The notes beneath the pieces were generated by a model. It had not been told where the DNA came from. It did not search any database and saw only the letters and a program-made list of their open reading frames with translations. The position numbers and the translations under genes were made by a program. A stretch of DNA of 64,000 nucleotides from Acanthosepion lycidas (Eukaryota; Mollusca; Cephalopoda; Sepiida; Sepiidae): assembly GCA_963932145.1 (NCBI GenBank), contig OZ010571.1:109635005-109699004 (forward strand), read 5' to 3'. Positions 54,660 through 64,000 of this stretch are shown here, one piece after another. How positions within the stretch are numbered: position 1 is the stretch's first letter; the number at the start of each line of letters is the position of its first letter.

Positions 54660-55422
54660 CTAGCAGCATGGCCCAGCGTTGCCCATGCTTGATTAAAAAA
54701 TCATACGACTCATACAGCAATCGCTATCACTTGACTTAAAATATTTTTGCCCTTCCTTGCCTTTAAAGGAGTGCCCTTTGCCGTGCTGATGTTGCTACAT
54801 GACTTACTTCTTGCCTATCTCACACAGTGAATTTTTCTAAGCTCTATACTAAACATTAAATCTGTTACGAAAAAAGAACTAAACAAAATGAACACAAAAC
54901 GATCAGCTTTAAAAAGGACTCGTAACTGGAAAAACCAAATGAAAAAAGAATGTTAAAAACAAATACTTTTTCACACCCAACCCAGTTCTGCAGAATCAAC
55001 GTTGAGTTTAAGCAAGCGAATGAGCCAATTGGAGTAAATTTAAATTTTTCTCACTTGTGACAAATGCAGCTATCGATTTTTTTTGCATGCTAGCATGCTA
55101 GTTAAGATTTGTGTCAGTCAGCTGTTGGCTCTCACGCTGGCCAATAGAATCTTCTTACCTATTCGTGGCAGCCAGTATAGGCTCTCACTCTGGCCAGTAG
55201 AAAATGGCTGCAAACTACATGAAAATTGCCGTAGAAGCATGAAAAAATTGATTATTTCCACTATCGATGGGAGTTGGGAAATGCAAAGTTGGTCTTGGCC
55301 TTCCTGGTACCTTGGAGCGTGTGCATGTAAATTTTGGTGCAAATCCATTGAAAATTGTGGCCGTGCATTCGTTATACACACACACACACACACTCACCCA
55401 TCCTGCCTTTTATAGATAGAGA
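54660..55422 (-). mobile_element. Non-autonomous Helitron, copy 3 (763 bp), exact empty site known
   Basis: On the minus strand it starts TCTCTATCTATAAAAGGCAG and ends GCATGG-gcaacgctggg-CCATGC then TGCTAG. It lies between A and T with no duplication: the right arm of the same Penelope element carries the uninterrupted site cttga|taatgg (56107-56118). It differs in sequence from copies 1 and 2. The 110-codon ORF across it (55083-55415) is not a gene. Confidence 0.9.
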
Positions 55423-56099
55423 TCAAGGATGATTTTATTTTTTCAGTTTAATTGAGTGTGTGCATTATGTGTATGTTTTTAGTGTGTTATATAGAGATGT
55501 TTTATTTTACGAACATAGTTAGCACATTGTGACCTAGTTCATAGTTAATATTATTAAAAGTTGGCTTTTTCTTTTTTACTATTAGGACTTCCATTATTTT
55601 TAATCTTTTTTTTTTTTTTTTTACAGGTGGATGAGATTATTATGCTTGTATTTTCTACTAGTATGTTTCAAATGGAGTTTGGTAGGTTTGTCTGTGTGTT
55701 TAAATGGGTTCTAATAGAACTGATTAGATAGGTGTAATGTAAGGTATCTGGATATCCATGTAGTTGTGTGACTGATGAAATTATGAGTTCAGTTGGTTAG
55801 GAACACAGTTCCTTAAGGGGCATTTGAACTCAAAGATAATGTTTGTTTATTGTAATTTTGACTTAGCTGATGTGTTGTGATTTTTGAGGATAAGGTTAGC
55901 TGTCTTAAATTTTTTATAGTAGATAATTTGATTTTTTTTACTCAGGTCAGTTGGGTTAGTGTATTTCTTTATAATATTTCTAAGTGAAGATTCATCTTGT
56001 TTGTAGCCACAATGGGCTAACCATGTTCAGAAAGTAAAAAATCTCTATAACACTAAAAACATACATATAATGCACACACTCAATTAATTGGAAAAAACA

Positions 56100-56152
56100 A
56101 AATCATCCTTGATAATGGCTAAAGTATAGCCAAAAGTGCTCAGAACTATAGA
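56100..56152 (+). ncRNA. Hammerhead-like motif in Penelope 2 right arm
   Basis: TTGATAA (56109-56115) in the place of CTGATGA; helix II TGGCT-aaagtat-AGCCA (five perfect pairs); AAAA in the place of GAAA; then GTGCTC with expected cleavage after CTC. The G12 to A change argues against present activity. The second copy, in the left arm, is cut by the Helitron. Confidence 0.5.
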
Positions 56153-56262
56153 ACATTTGAACAGTTTCTACACACTGTATCCAAAAAAGAAAGCTCTTGT
56201 TTGAAGACAAAAAAAATAAATAAAAAGCTTAACCATAGAACCTGTCTGTTGTTTTTAAAGAA

Positions 56263-56297
<35 letters not shown>

Positions 56298-56298
56298 T
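56263..56298. repeat. (TA)n(CA)n microsatellite
   Basis: About 12 TA units and five CA units directly after the Penelope right arm. Confidence 0.9.
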
Positions 56299-56978
56299 AC
56301 ATACATGAGAGAGAGTAAAACAACTGAACTTTTCATTGCTTGAAGAAACCTTTGCTGGTGGAAACTATGGTAGCAGAAAAGGTTGGGGTTTATAATATTT
56401 TAAATATTATATATATATTTAAAACCAGATGTATACATTCAGAGTATTTTAGCAAAGTGAATAATTTTGTTTCTTTAAGACAAGTTGATATAGATACACA
56501 TGAATTTTGACATTTGTGGTTTATTCCAAAAGTGTTCACAAGGGGGTACACTTTAAGCCTATACATAACCAATGATATTCTCTCTTTTTTTTTTGGTCTG
56601 TTAAGCTCTGGCTTTCAGATATAATCACATGTAGATAGAAACACTGCCACTGAGGCCCGTTCACTTCTTTGGTCTTTTTTTGACTTTTGAACTATCACAC
56701 ACAAAAACAAGCACATTTTTCTTGTAACTTGTTTTAATGTTTTTTCCCCACCTTTCATTACAATTGTGCACACATGTAACTGGTTTTGTTTATAACATGT
56801 ACTGTCGTTTGTTTTAAATTTGTTTTTTTTTTGTGTTTTTTATTTTTACCCAGGCTCACAATGAGTCTGCTAATATTGTTTGTGGGATAAATGTTCCAGG
56901 AACCCATAAATATTTAATATTGATAGCCACATCATAATGGTAACTAAATATTTATCCAAATATACCAGCATCCTACAT

Positions 56979-57016
<38 letters not shown>

Positions 57017-57422
57017 GTGATTGAAATATTTGTTATTAGCTTCTGTGTAATAAATTAAGTAGCACTTAATGTTATAGTAGCATATGATACAACCTGTTTT
57101 GTCAGATTTTTATTATTGTGTGTGTTGTGGGGGTGTCATTTAGCTTAGTCTGTACTGCAGAGTATTTGATCAAAACCAAAATGGCAGCACCCATGAGAAA
57201 TTGCCATTAGTATCTTTATAGTCAAAGATTTCAAGTAAATGGACATTTCTTATTTTGCCTCTGTAGTAACCAACACATCCAGGTAACTATACTATAGCAA
57301 TGCAGTAATGAAAGAGTTAACACGATATAGTGAAATATTTCTTTACAGATATTCATTACAATTCAAGCAAATTTCATCAAAAACATTTCTAGTAATACAC
57401 CAATATTAACTTACATGATTTT
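56299..57422. other. Unassigned
   Basis: 'aaaccagatgtatacattca' and 'gagtattttagcaaagtgaa' at 56421-56462 repeat the block at 54272-54315 ('aaaccagatgcatacattca'), upstream of Penelope 2. A (TA)n tract lies at 56984-57012. Nothing else recognised. Confidence 0.4.
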
Positions 57423-57446
57423 TATATATATATATATATATATATT
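57423..57446. repeat. (TA)n microsatellite
   Basis: About 11 TA units before the Penelope 1 left arm. Confidence 0.9.
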
Positions 57447-57641
57447 TGTGTATTTAGGTAGCAATTCTTCATTCATGCACATTTCATTGAATACAACAGA
57501 CAAGGTGCTTTTATTTAGTTTTTTTATACGATTTTTCATGCAATCTAATAAATTTTTTTCTTTTTGGATGATAAATTATATAAAAACTCAGTTGAACGAA
57601 AATTATAAATAGGATGAAAGCAGAATTAAGAATATTATAAA

Positions 57642-58108
57642 AAAAAAAATGCATAACACCAGTTGACAATAACAAAAAAATTAGATTAACTATTTATTAC
57701 ACAAAACTTAAAACCTCTAACCTTACCGTTAAAAACAATAATTCACCTCCTAGAACAAAATTAAATAGGGAAAATATTATTTATGAATTTAAATGGCCAT
57801 TAAGAAATTGTATTCCTGATCAATCAAAATTCATAAATAATTATATAGGCCACACTACATGTTCGACACACAGATTCACTCTACACCTGTCTGACCATAG
57901 CTCAATTAGATCTCATTTAAATATTCATGGAGACCTACTGGACACTATTTGTAACATACTTGTTGACAACACTAATATAATAGCATCATCTACATGCAAA
58001 AAAAGGCTAAAAATAATGGAAACCTTATTAATAAAAAAAAAACAACATCACTTAATAATATTAACTTTGAACATAGACACAATATCTTGGCCATGTTTTG
58101 AAAAATGA
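57642..58108 (+). CDS. Penelope-like GIY-YIG endonuclease domain (5'-truncated ORF, 155 codons)
   Basis: An open frame of about 155 codons without an initiating ATG, bounded by a TAA upstream and TGA at 58106. It reads 'TPVDNNKKIRLTIYYTKLKT', then 'ENIIYEFKWPLRNCIP', 'NNYIGHTTCSTHRFTLHLSD', 'HSSIRSHLNIHG', 'NTNIIASSTCKKRLKIMETL', 'LIKKKQHHLIILT'. The order Y.FKCP, YIG.T....R...HL, and the closing LKI.E.L.I matches the C-terminal GIY-YIG endonuclease of Penelope-like elements; the usual Cys of F.CP is Trp here. The domain would nick target DNA in the full protein. There is no reverse transcriptase in front, so the copy is incomplete, but the lack of any stop or frameshift in a decayed neighbourhood is notable. 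Confidence 0.75.
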
Positions 58109-58159
58109 AAACATTTTATAAAACATACATACAACAAACTATTTTTTATTTAACAGTTA

Positions 58160-58216
58160 AAATTTTTAATCCTTGAAAATGGCTAAATGTATAGCCAAAA
58201 GCCCTTGGATAAAAAG
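58160..58216 (+). ncRNA. Hammerhead-like motif in Penelope 1 right arm
   Basis: Helix I ttttaatcc with ggataaaa; core TTGAAAA; helix II GGCT-aaatgtat-AGCC; AAAA; then GCCCTT. Helices I and II are well paired, while the two conserved boxes have several changes, so it is likely a dead relative of the 56100 motif. Confidence 0.5.
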
Positions 58217-58329
58217 AACATTTAAACAGTTTTTATATAATTTATCATCCGAAAAGGAAAAAATTATTAGATAGCATGAGAAAGTGTATAAAAAACTAAA
58301 TAAAAGCACCTTGTCTGTCGTATTCAATG

Positions 58330-58331
<2 letters not shown>

Positions 58332-58369
<38 letters not shown>
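58332..58369. repeat. (TA)n microsatellite
   Basis: About 19 TA units between the Penelope right arm and repeat G. Confidence 0.95.
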
Positions 58370-58372
<3 letters not shown>

Positions 58373-58531
58373 ACCAATGAAAAGAGCACATATAAAAGAA
58401 AAATGAGAAATATAAACACTCAATTGCTGATGCCCCTAACAAGTGGACAGAGTGATTGGCAGAGGGTCCATCTATGAAAAACTGGAGCCAGGATGCTGAA
58501 GGTAACAGCAATCAGCCAAGTGACAAACTTT
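58370..58531 (+). repeat. Repeat family G ending in (TA)n, copy 2
   Basis: 'agagcacatataaaagaaaa', 'caattgctgatgcccctaac', 'cagagggtccatctatgaaa', 'tgaaggtaacagcaatcagc' and 'caagtgacaaactttta' then (TA)n, in the same order as 30735-30930. Confidence 0.8.
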
Positions 58532-58549
58532 TATATATATATATATATA
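58532..58549. repeat. (TA)n microsatellite
   Basis: Nine TA units at the 3' edge of repeat G, then CA repeats. Confidence 0.85.
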
Positions 58550-58559
58550 CATACACACA

Positions 58560-59585
58560 CATTACCCAAGGTACCCAGCACTGCCCAGGTGTACATGGCT
58601 GCAATTGTATAACTGCACCCCACTGTCTACAAATGCCTGCCTGTGTCCCCACTTGCATGCATCAACCGTTGATATACTAAGCTACTCCTTACCCCCATCT
58701 TTTTTTATGGTATGTCCTTCATAAGTGTGTGTTTGTTCTTAATAAAGGAATTTCATCAATAAAACCTTCTTGTGTAGTCATTGCTCAGGGTTAAATTGTT
58801 TCAATGTTTTAAGTATTCAGTAAATTTCCTATGTCTGTAATAACTTTCAAATAGTATGGCATTCTTCACAAATCAAATAATGAAACAAAAACAACGATGA
58901 AGAATCAGAGCTTGATTCAACTGCAGATACATGAACTCTTCACTCCTCCTTTGCATGTTTACTGCAAAGCTGCGGTTAATAAGAAGTTCTTCAGGAATTT
59001 TTCCCTTTTAATGCTTCAATAATCCTTCTCAAACAATCTTTGCATCAAAGGTTGTTTGAATGCCAATTTAGGATGGAATCATATAAAGAAACTATTGGTT
59101 AAATGGCAAAAATTTTGGACCTAATTTGACACAGATTCTGTCTACTAAACTGAAATAATCTAGACCAAATATTCATGCAAGACAATTTGTGGGTCATGTA
59201 ATTTACATGGCAAATTTGAAAAGCATTGGATGAAAAATGGACTTTTTGAAGTTTTTCATATTTTTTACTATATGTGAGGAAGTGAGCAGAACTAAAACCA
59301 CACTGTCTTATTTCTTGCATGATGGCAAAATTTTGTGACAGGATAAAAAATGAGGAAGTTATTCAAGTTTTTATTTTAAATAGTATAAAAAACCTGATTT
59401 TTTTTAGCATTTTGCAATTTTTTGTGTGAAGCCAATGTTGCAGAAAAACTATCAAGAACTCTACATAAACATCGTAACATGAGCTATGTTTTGTATTAAG
59501 TGCAAAGAATATCAGCTTATCTATTAAAGATTTTGTTTGTGTGTAACTTTGCTTTGGTTTTTGCAAAAAGTCATATCCACCTTCA
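58560..59585. other. Unassigned
   Basis: A short GC-richer piece at 58560-58680 ('ggtacccagcactgcccagg', 'cagcactgcccaggtgtaca') and AT-rich DNA after it. No repeat family or domain recognised. Confidence 0.35.
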
Positions 59586-59589
59586 GTTT

Positions 59590-59744
59590 TATTGATTTTT
59601 CTGCCAAACCCAGAGGGCCTGGAGATTGCAAAGTTGTTCTTAACCTATTTAAATAAATTTGCAACATGTTTCTACAATTTCATCAAAATCGTTCAAGAAA
59701 TGTGGACGTGCATAAATAGCATATGCACACACAAACATCTGTTT

Positions 59745-59780
<36 letters not shown>
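59590..59780 (-). mobile_element. Possible Helitron 5' fragment
   Basis: 'caatttcatcaaaatcgttc', 'aagaaatgtggacgtgcata' and 'gcacacacaaacatctgttt' before a (TA)n tract parallel the 5' region of Helitron copy 3 ('aaatccattgaaaattgtgg', 'ccgtgcattcgttatacaca'). The tract at 59750-59776 stands where the TATAGATAGA end would be. No 3' end was found. Confidence 0.35.
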
Positions 59781-60374
59781 GCAAGTCCATTTATTTCTTT
59801 ACTTATATTTTGCAAAATTTATAGCTTTTGTTATTTTTTTTTGATGTTCATCAAATATCAATATGGATATTTTCTTCATTGCTTAAGCATAAAATATTTT
59901 AAAACTTTGATTCTTATAATTTTTTGTAAAAGTTGAACAAGATAAAAGGAACTGATTATTAACAACAGTTTGATGTCATTTTTTTTTTACTTTCAAATTT
60001 TCTGAAAAGATTTATTAGCAACAAGCTCAACAAAAAATATATTTAGATTAAACTGCAGTCTCATATCTGAGTTATAATTCTCTTCAACCTACTGCAGCTT
60101 AGTATTCTCAATGGTACTAAAGCTAATTAGTGCTTTTGGCTAAGAGAAAAAAAATGTAGTCAGCCAGAAATAACTGTCAGCAGTTATTATTGACTGAATT
60201 TTTATTGCTTGAAAAAATTTTGTCTCATTTTGTTTATTAGAAACATTTTTGTAATAGATGTCAGCTTATCATAATTTCTAAATCTTAAACCAGCACAGTT
60301 TTTTTTATTATTGCATACGTTCTTGTTTAATAAAGTGTTTTCATGACCCATGAATTCAAACTTATATATCTCAC

Positions 60375-60565
60375 ACAGGAGTAGATAAGTTCTATCATCT
60401 GGTTCACATTCCTCCCTGGTCTTTTGAACAGGAGTAGAGGTTTATCCCTTTTAACCTGTTTAGGGTTGGGTTTCCAGTTCTTTCTAAAGTCTTTTCACTT
60501 GTTCACTCCCAGTAGCCCCTTGTGTCTTACTGGCATTATCACCTTGCTTGGGGTGAATTAATTAA
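60375..60565 (+). repeat. LINE-C-type 3' end, plus strand
   Basis: 'catctggttcacattcctcc', 'cttttgaacaggagtagagg' and 'tttccagttctttctaaagt' mirror 42540-42640, and it ends 'cattatcaccttgcttgggg', the LINE-C 3' UTR end. Confidence 0.6.
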
Positions 60566-60654
60566 TAAAAGGAAAATGGATACTTGGACAGATGCTTCAC
60601 ATTGCAACAGTTCAATTAAAACCAAAACATGATAAGCCTAAATTAGCATCACCA

Positions 60655-60930
60655 AAAATCTAGACCAGTCCACATCTATAATTTCTATATATTTAGTGTA
60701 TAGAGGCAGCAGATCATTATTCAAACATATATTGCTAAATATAACAGACAATGAATGTTTATGTTTTATCATGAGCCTTTCTAAGCACCATATAATGGCT
60801 TTAGTTTCAAGAGAAACTAAATACAAAAACTGTCCAACATTGGGATATTTCTTTATTATATTGGACATTGAGCTAAGCTTTCAGTTCACATGAGTGATCA
60901 TCAGAATTGGTTATATGGACATTACAACAG
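60655..60930 (+). mobile_element. Single Penelope-type terminus with hammerhead
   Basis: 'ggcagcagatcattattcaa', 'acatatattgctaaatataa' and 'cagacaatgaatgttta' match the Penelope left arm at 57451 (ggtagcaattcttcattcat ... cagacaaggtg). A hammerhead-like motif follows on the opposite strand, the same relation as in element 2. No second arm or ORF. Confidence 0.55.
60862..60914 (-). ncRNA. Hammerhead-like motif with canonical boxes
   Basis: On the minus strand: helix I AATT with AAT; CTGATGA (60904-60898); TCAC-tcat-GTGA as helix II with three extra bases (ACT); GAAA; then GC-tta-GC and cleavage triplet CTC before AATG. Both conserved boxes and a three-pair helix III (with A-U) are present. 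The extra bases next to helix II are the only clear defect. Confidence 0.55.
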
Positions 60931-62279
60931 AGATGTTCACCATCAAAGATAACATCCTGTTTTGTTTACATAGAAGTTTGCTATGCAACAATAATGGTCA
61001 TGGAATAGAAGACACAGGTCGTGAATTAGTAATGTGGTTCTATGACATTGTACATAACCATGTGACAATGTGTCTGCATATATTGATATACATGCACACT
61101 GATCCACTTAAATATACACTCACACAAATACATATATTGACATACTCATACATTCACTGATTTTAATGGACCCTTATAAATGATTCATTTTTCTTCTATG
61201 AATACTTTTGTATGTTTGTTTTTATGCTTCATCCTAAAAAAATCAAATAAAATTATTAACAAAATTAATTTACAATCAATTTTACAATAAAAAGGAATTT
61301 CACAAATTCAATATTATCTTAAAGGTTTAACAATGCAGTACTGAAGGTTTTAATTAGAAAATAACTAAAGATTAAACTTGGGAAATTCACAAATGAATAT
61401 GTGAGTATAACCTTGCAATAAAAATACAGCTTTGACATAAATGATTTAATTCTTGTTTGTCTTTTAAAATTGTATGTCTTTACAGAAAAAATATCTAATG
61501 TAACTTCAGAGATACTTCATAACAAAATTCAAAATTTAATAATTTAAATAGCTCACATATAGAGATTACAGAGGTAAGTCAAAAAATCATATTAGAAATT
61601 ATCAACATATATATATATATATATATATATCTCAAAAGTGCAAACACCAATAAAAAACACCAAAAATAAAATCTAAAATAATATTAAAATTTGCAGAAAT
61701 AACAGAAAACAGATAAGATATAAAAAGAATTTTCAAACAATCATCAATTGTTAGCTTTAGTAATTTCAGTAACTTTCATACTTGTCTCCCTTGAAAATAT
61801 AAAAGTGAGATATTGCAACAGGTCAAAATCAGTCAACCCCAAAATGCTAGCTCACCCACATAAATCTATGCCAAGAAACTGCCTTTATTTAACGGTGAGA
61901 AAGCAAAATAGCCAGAAATCAAAAGTCTCAATGACAATAAAAAACACTTGTAGTTGTGTTTCTGTTGAAAGATATGAGTAATGACATTTACTCAATATAT
62001 AAACTTTCTCTACATCAGATACACATTCATTTGACTGAGTGAGTTTTTTTCTCTGTAAAGATATATTGGTAAATAATCAACTTAAAACATTGCAAAAATG
62101 TAAATAAATTAAAGTTTTAATCTTTTTTCTTTCATTGTATTTTTGCTGTATTTTTATCTTTATCCTATGATCCTTAAATCAGCAGCATGTAAAATATAAG
62201 AATGGCTTAAGTCCAGAAATAAAGAAAGATGAAATAAAAACTATTGTATTTTCTTGTGTATAATACAATCAGTAGTGTG
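60931..62279. other. AT-rich DNA with one (TA)n tract
   Basis: (TA)n at 61607-61630. No gene or repeat family recognised. Confidence 0.4.
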
Positions 62280-62545
62280 CAGAAGTGTGGAGGGCAGAGA
62301 GTGTGACGGCCTTGGGAATCCATATTGGGAGGGCATCCAATCAAAAAGTGAAATAAGAATTTTGTTTATATTTAATTTAAATAAAGTGTTTATTTCAAGT
62401 TTTATCTGTTTTTATGTATTTAAAATGTCTTCCTTTCTCACATTTCTCAGTACTAGGTCCTATAGCCCCCCCCCTACTTAAGTCTTAGGAGGCATACAAT
62501 CAAGGAGTTGGTCTCGGACATCATCAAACCTCTGCATGTCACTCA
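62280..62545 (+). repeat. Repeat family I, copy 3
   Basis: 'gaatccatattgggagggca', 'tccaatcaaaaagtgaaata', 'aaataaagtgtttatttcaa', 'aggaggcatacaatcaagga' and 'ttggtctcggacatcatcaa' follow 11850-12110 in order, with a C-run near 62466. Confidence 0.75.
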
Positions 62546-62699
62546 ATACAACCCTGTGTTTCTGAAGCTAAAAACAAGGATTAAATTACATCCTTGAGTA
62601 TAATACAAGCCTGTAGTACAGGCATTCCTATGTAAAATTATTTTGAAAAGATGCACTATATTAAAATCTCAGTGTTATACATATTTACTAAAATATTTA

Positions 62700-63300
62700 A
62701 TATTTCATGATAATACAGACGGTTTTAGGCAAATCAATAAAATCTGTTGAATCTTTAATGTACCTCAGAAGTGAAATAAATTCTGCAGAAAAGAGTGTGA
62801 AAATTTGTATAGCTAAAGGCTGGGCCATCTTGAATAAAATGGAGGTAATCTGGAAATCCGATCTACCAGACAACCTAAAACAAATTCTTTTTTTTTGAGA
62901 CACTGTAGATGGTGTTTAATGTATGATGACACTGCTTGGACATCAAAATGCTAGAGCCTAAGCTTGATGGAATCTATGCTCAGATGCTGAAAGCTATACT
63001 TAACATCTCTTGGAGACAACATCCAACTAAATCATAGTTTTATGGACCCATCTGTGGTATTTCCACAATTCTATGTGAATGTAGAATGTGATTTGCAGAA
63101 CATTGCTAGCATGCAAAACAAGAACTCACAAATGATCTAGTGTTCTGGACACCTAACCATGTAGCAAAATGAGCTGGTCACCCAGTAACCACCTACATTG
63201 ACCAGCTATGGTATGACAAAGAATGCTATCCTAATTCCTACCTTGATGTAAAACCATGATGATTTGCATGATAGACTCATGAATGTCCAACCTAGCTCAA
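62700..63300 (+). pseudogene. LINE-B C-terminal relic, longest copy
   Basis: 'GKSIKSVESLMYLRSEINSA', 'EKSVKICIAKGWAILNKMEV', 'IWKSDLPDNLKQILFF', stop, then frame changes through 'LDGIYAQMLKAILNISW', 'HPTKS' and 'VFWTPNHVAK'. This is the connection and tail of a non-LTR retrotransposon (intact form FKYLGS.I.S...D...RI..AW.AL..M..IWKSDLP...K...F). The reverse transcriptase itself is outside the copy. Confidence 0.75.
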
Positions 63301-64000
63301 TTGAATAGAATAATTAATAAATAAAAGTATAGAAATGAATTGGATGTTTAGCCATGACATATTTCTTCTAATTTCCATTTCAAAATTTATTTTCAAGATG
63401 CTAACTAGATATACACAGTAATACATTTTAAGTTGTTAATCAATTGATCTTACTTTCCTATTTGATATGACTATTATATTTCAATGTATATTAATAAACT
63501 ATGAAAATAAAAAAATTGTCTTTCATTAAGAATGAAGAGAGAAAACATAAAAAGGCATGATCAAAATAAAAACTTCATCTTGTGAGCAATCTTGCTGTTT
63601 CAAATTAAAGGTTTTCTAAGATGAGTAAAATTTTCAACAAACTTGTAATTGTGTATGACATGACTAACTTTTTGCATTTAATTTTTGTTCAAATATTGAA
63701 AAAAAAAAATATGAAGTCAAAAATTAATGATATTACTTCATCTAAGAAATTTAAGCAACTTTTGATTTTGCTTTGGATGCTTAAAAAAATATTCATATTT
63801 CCAGACAAATTTTTCTTATTCATTTATAATTACAGATGTTTAAGATGATTTTAACATTTGTTACAGATATTTACAAATTTTAATAAAAAAGAGAGGGGTA
63901 CACATTGAAAACTGAATTGACAGTTTTCCAGGAAATCAATATTTACTGTATTTGTGTATGAGAAAATAAGCAATTTTGCTGAATATTTTGGAGTAAAAAA
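63301..64000. other. AT-rich end of window, nothing recognised
   Basis: Chance ORFs only. Confidence 0.4.

Larger units (their letters stand above)
54473..56262 (-). mobile_element. Penelope-like element 2, inverted termini, split by Helitron
   Basis: Left arm 54473-54659 plus 55423-55560, right arm about 55985-56262, inverted with respect to each other ('cagagtgtgtagaaactgtt' on the left, 'aacagtttctacacactgta' on the right). Between them, on the minus strand, a decayed GIY-YIG region reads 'EFKC/CPLKELC', 'SHTTTWISRYLTLHLSNQFY' in broken frames (55960-55560). A 763-bp Helitron interrupts the left arm. (TA)n borders both ends. Confidence 0.75.
57447..58331 (+). mobile_element. Penelope-like element 1, inverted termini, intact GIY-YIG ORF
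   Basis: Left arm 57447-57610 ('ggtagcaattcttcattcat', 'ttgaatacaacagacaaggt') and right arm 58190-58331 are inverted copies ('accttgtctgtcgtattcaa' on the right). Between them lies the 3' part of the Penelope ORF with its GIY-YIG endonuclease domain. The reverse-transcriptase part is missing (5' truncation). Inverted terminal copies around a truncated body are a typical Penelope insertion structure. Confidence 0.8.

Noticed and set aside
55083..55415. 110-codon ORF with several Cys and Trp
   Set aside because: It lies wholly inside Helitron copy 3, overlaps two ORFs on the other strand and matches no domain.
1..64000. CRISPR array, operon or other prokaryotic system
   Set aside because: The tandem arrays seen are microsatellites, a minisatellite and SINE subrepeats with no unique spacers; all coding relics are animal transposable elements.

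Overview
The window is an AT-rich, repeat-dense stretch of animal nuclear DNA. It most resembles a mollusc, probably a coleoid cephalopod such as an octopus. That is an inference from the mix of tRNA-derived SINEs, decayed LINEs with 'FLGH..RKEGLEN'-type tails, Penelope-like elements, non-autonomous Helitrons and very abundant (TA)n tracts. There is no operon, no bacterial gene and no complete host gene. The one convincing host feature is a single exon on the minus strand at 46759-47112: clean splice signals, an in-frame stop just before its ATG, and base composition unlike its surroundings. The window is therefore best read as intronic or intergenic DNA of a minus-strand gene whose first coding exon lies there.

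Layout. 0-3 kb: a mariner-type hairpin MITE, two minus-strand LINE tails, a foldback repeat, a 5S-tRNA dimeric SINE and a 15-bp minisatellite. 3-5 kb: almost featureless. 5-21 kb: LINE-A fragments in both orientations, SINEs, a repeat with internal 30-bp subrepeats, and a hAT element with an 8-bp target duplication inside a LINE. 22-32 kb: a second SINE family, many (TA)n tracts, a mariner relic, a Helitron, several hammerhead-ribozyme-like motifs and a Penelope terminal pair. 32-38 kb: another Penelope terminus, an inverted SINE pair, a 396-bp almost perfect palindrome containing a tRNA-like sequence, and a mariner transposase relic split by a young MITE. 40-50 kb: more LINE, SINE and Tc1 relics, a second 5S-tRNA SINE, the host exon, an LTR with primer-binding site nested in a LINE, and a hAT relic with a nested MITE. 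51-64 kb: a second Helitron, two Penelope elements with inverted termini (one interrupted by a third Helitron, one with an intact GIY-YIG reading frame), and LINE relics.

The most interesting layer is RNA-based. Hammerhead-like folds recur at Penelope termini. One at 28974-29028 keeps all three helices, a GAAA box and a GUC cleavage triplet, but has U3 and A8 in place of the universal C3-G8 pair. Many mobile elements abut (TA)n microsatellites on one or both sides. Nested insertions give three internal reference sites (a Helitron in a Penelope arm, a hAT in a LINE, an LTR in a LINE) that fix element ends and relative ages without outside data. All names of families are from motif recognition by eye; no database search was run.
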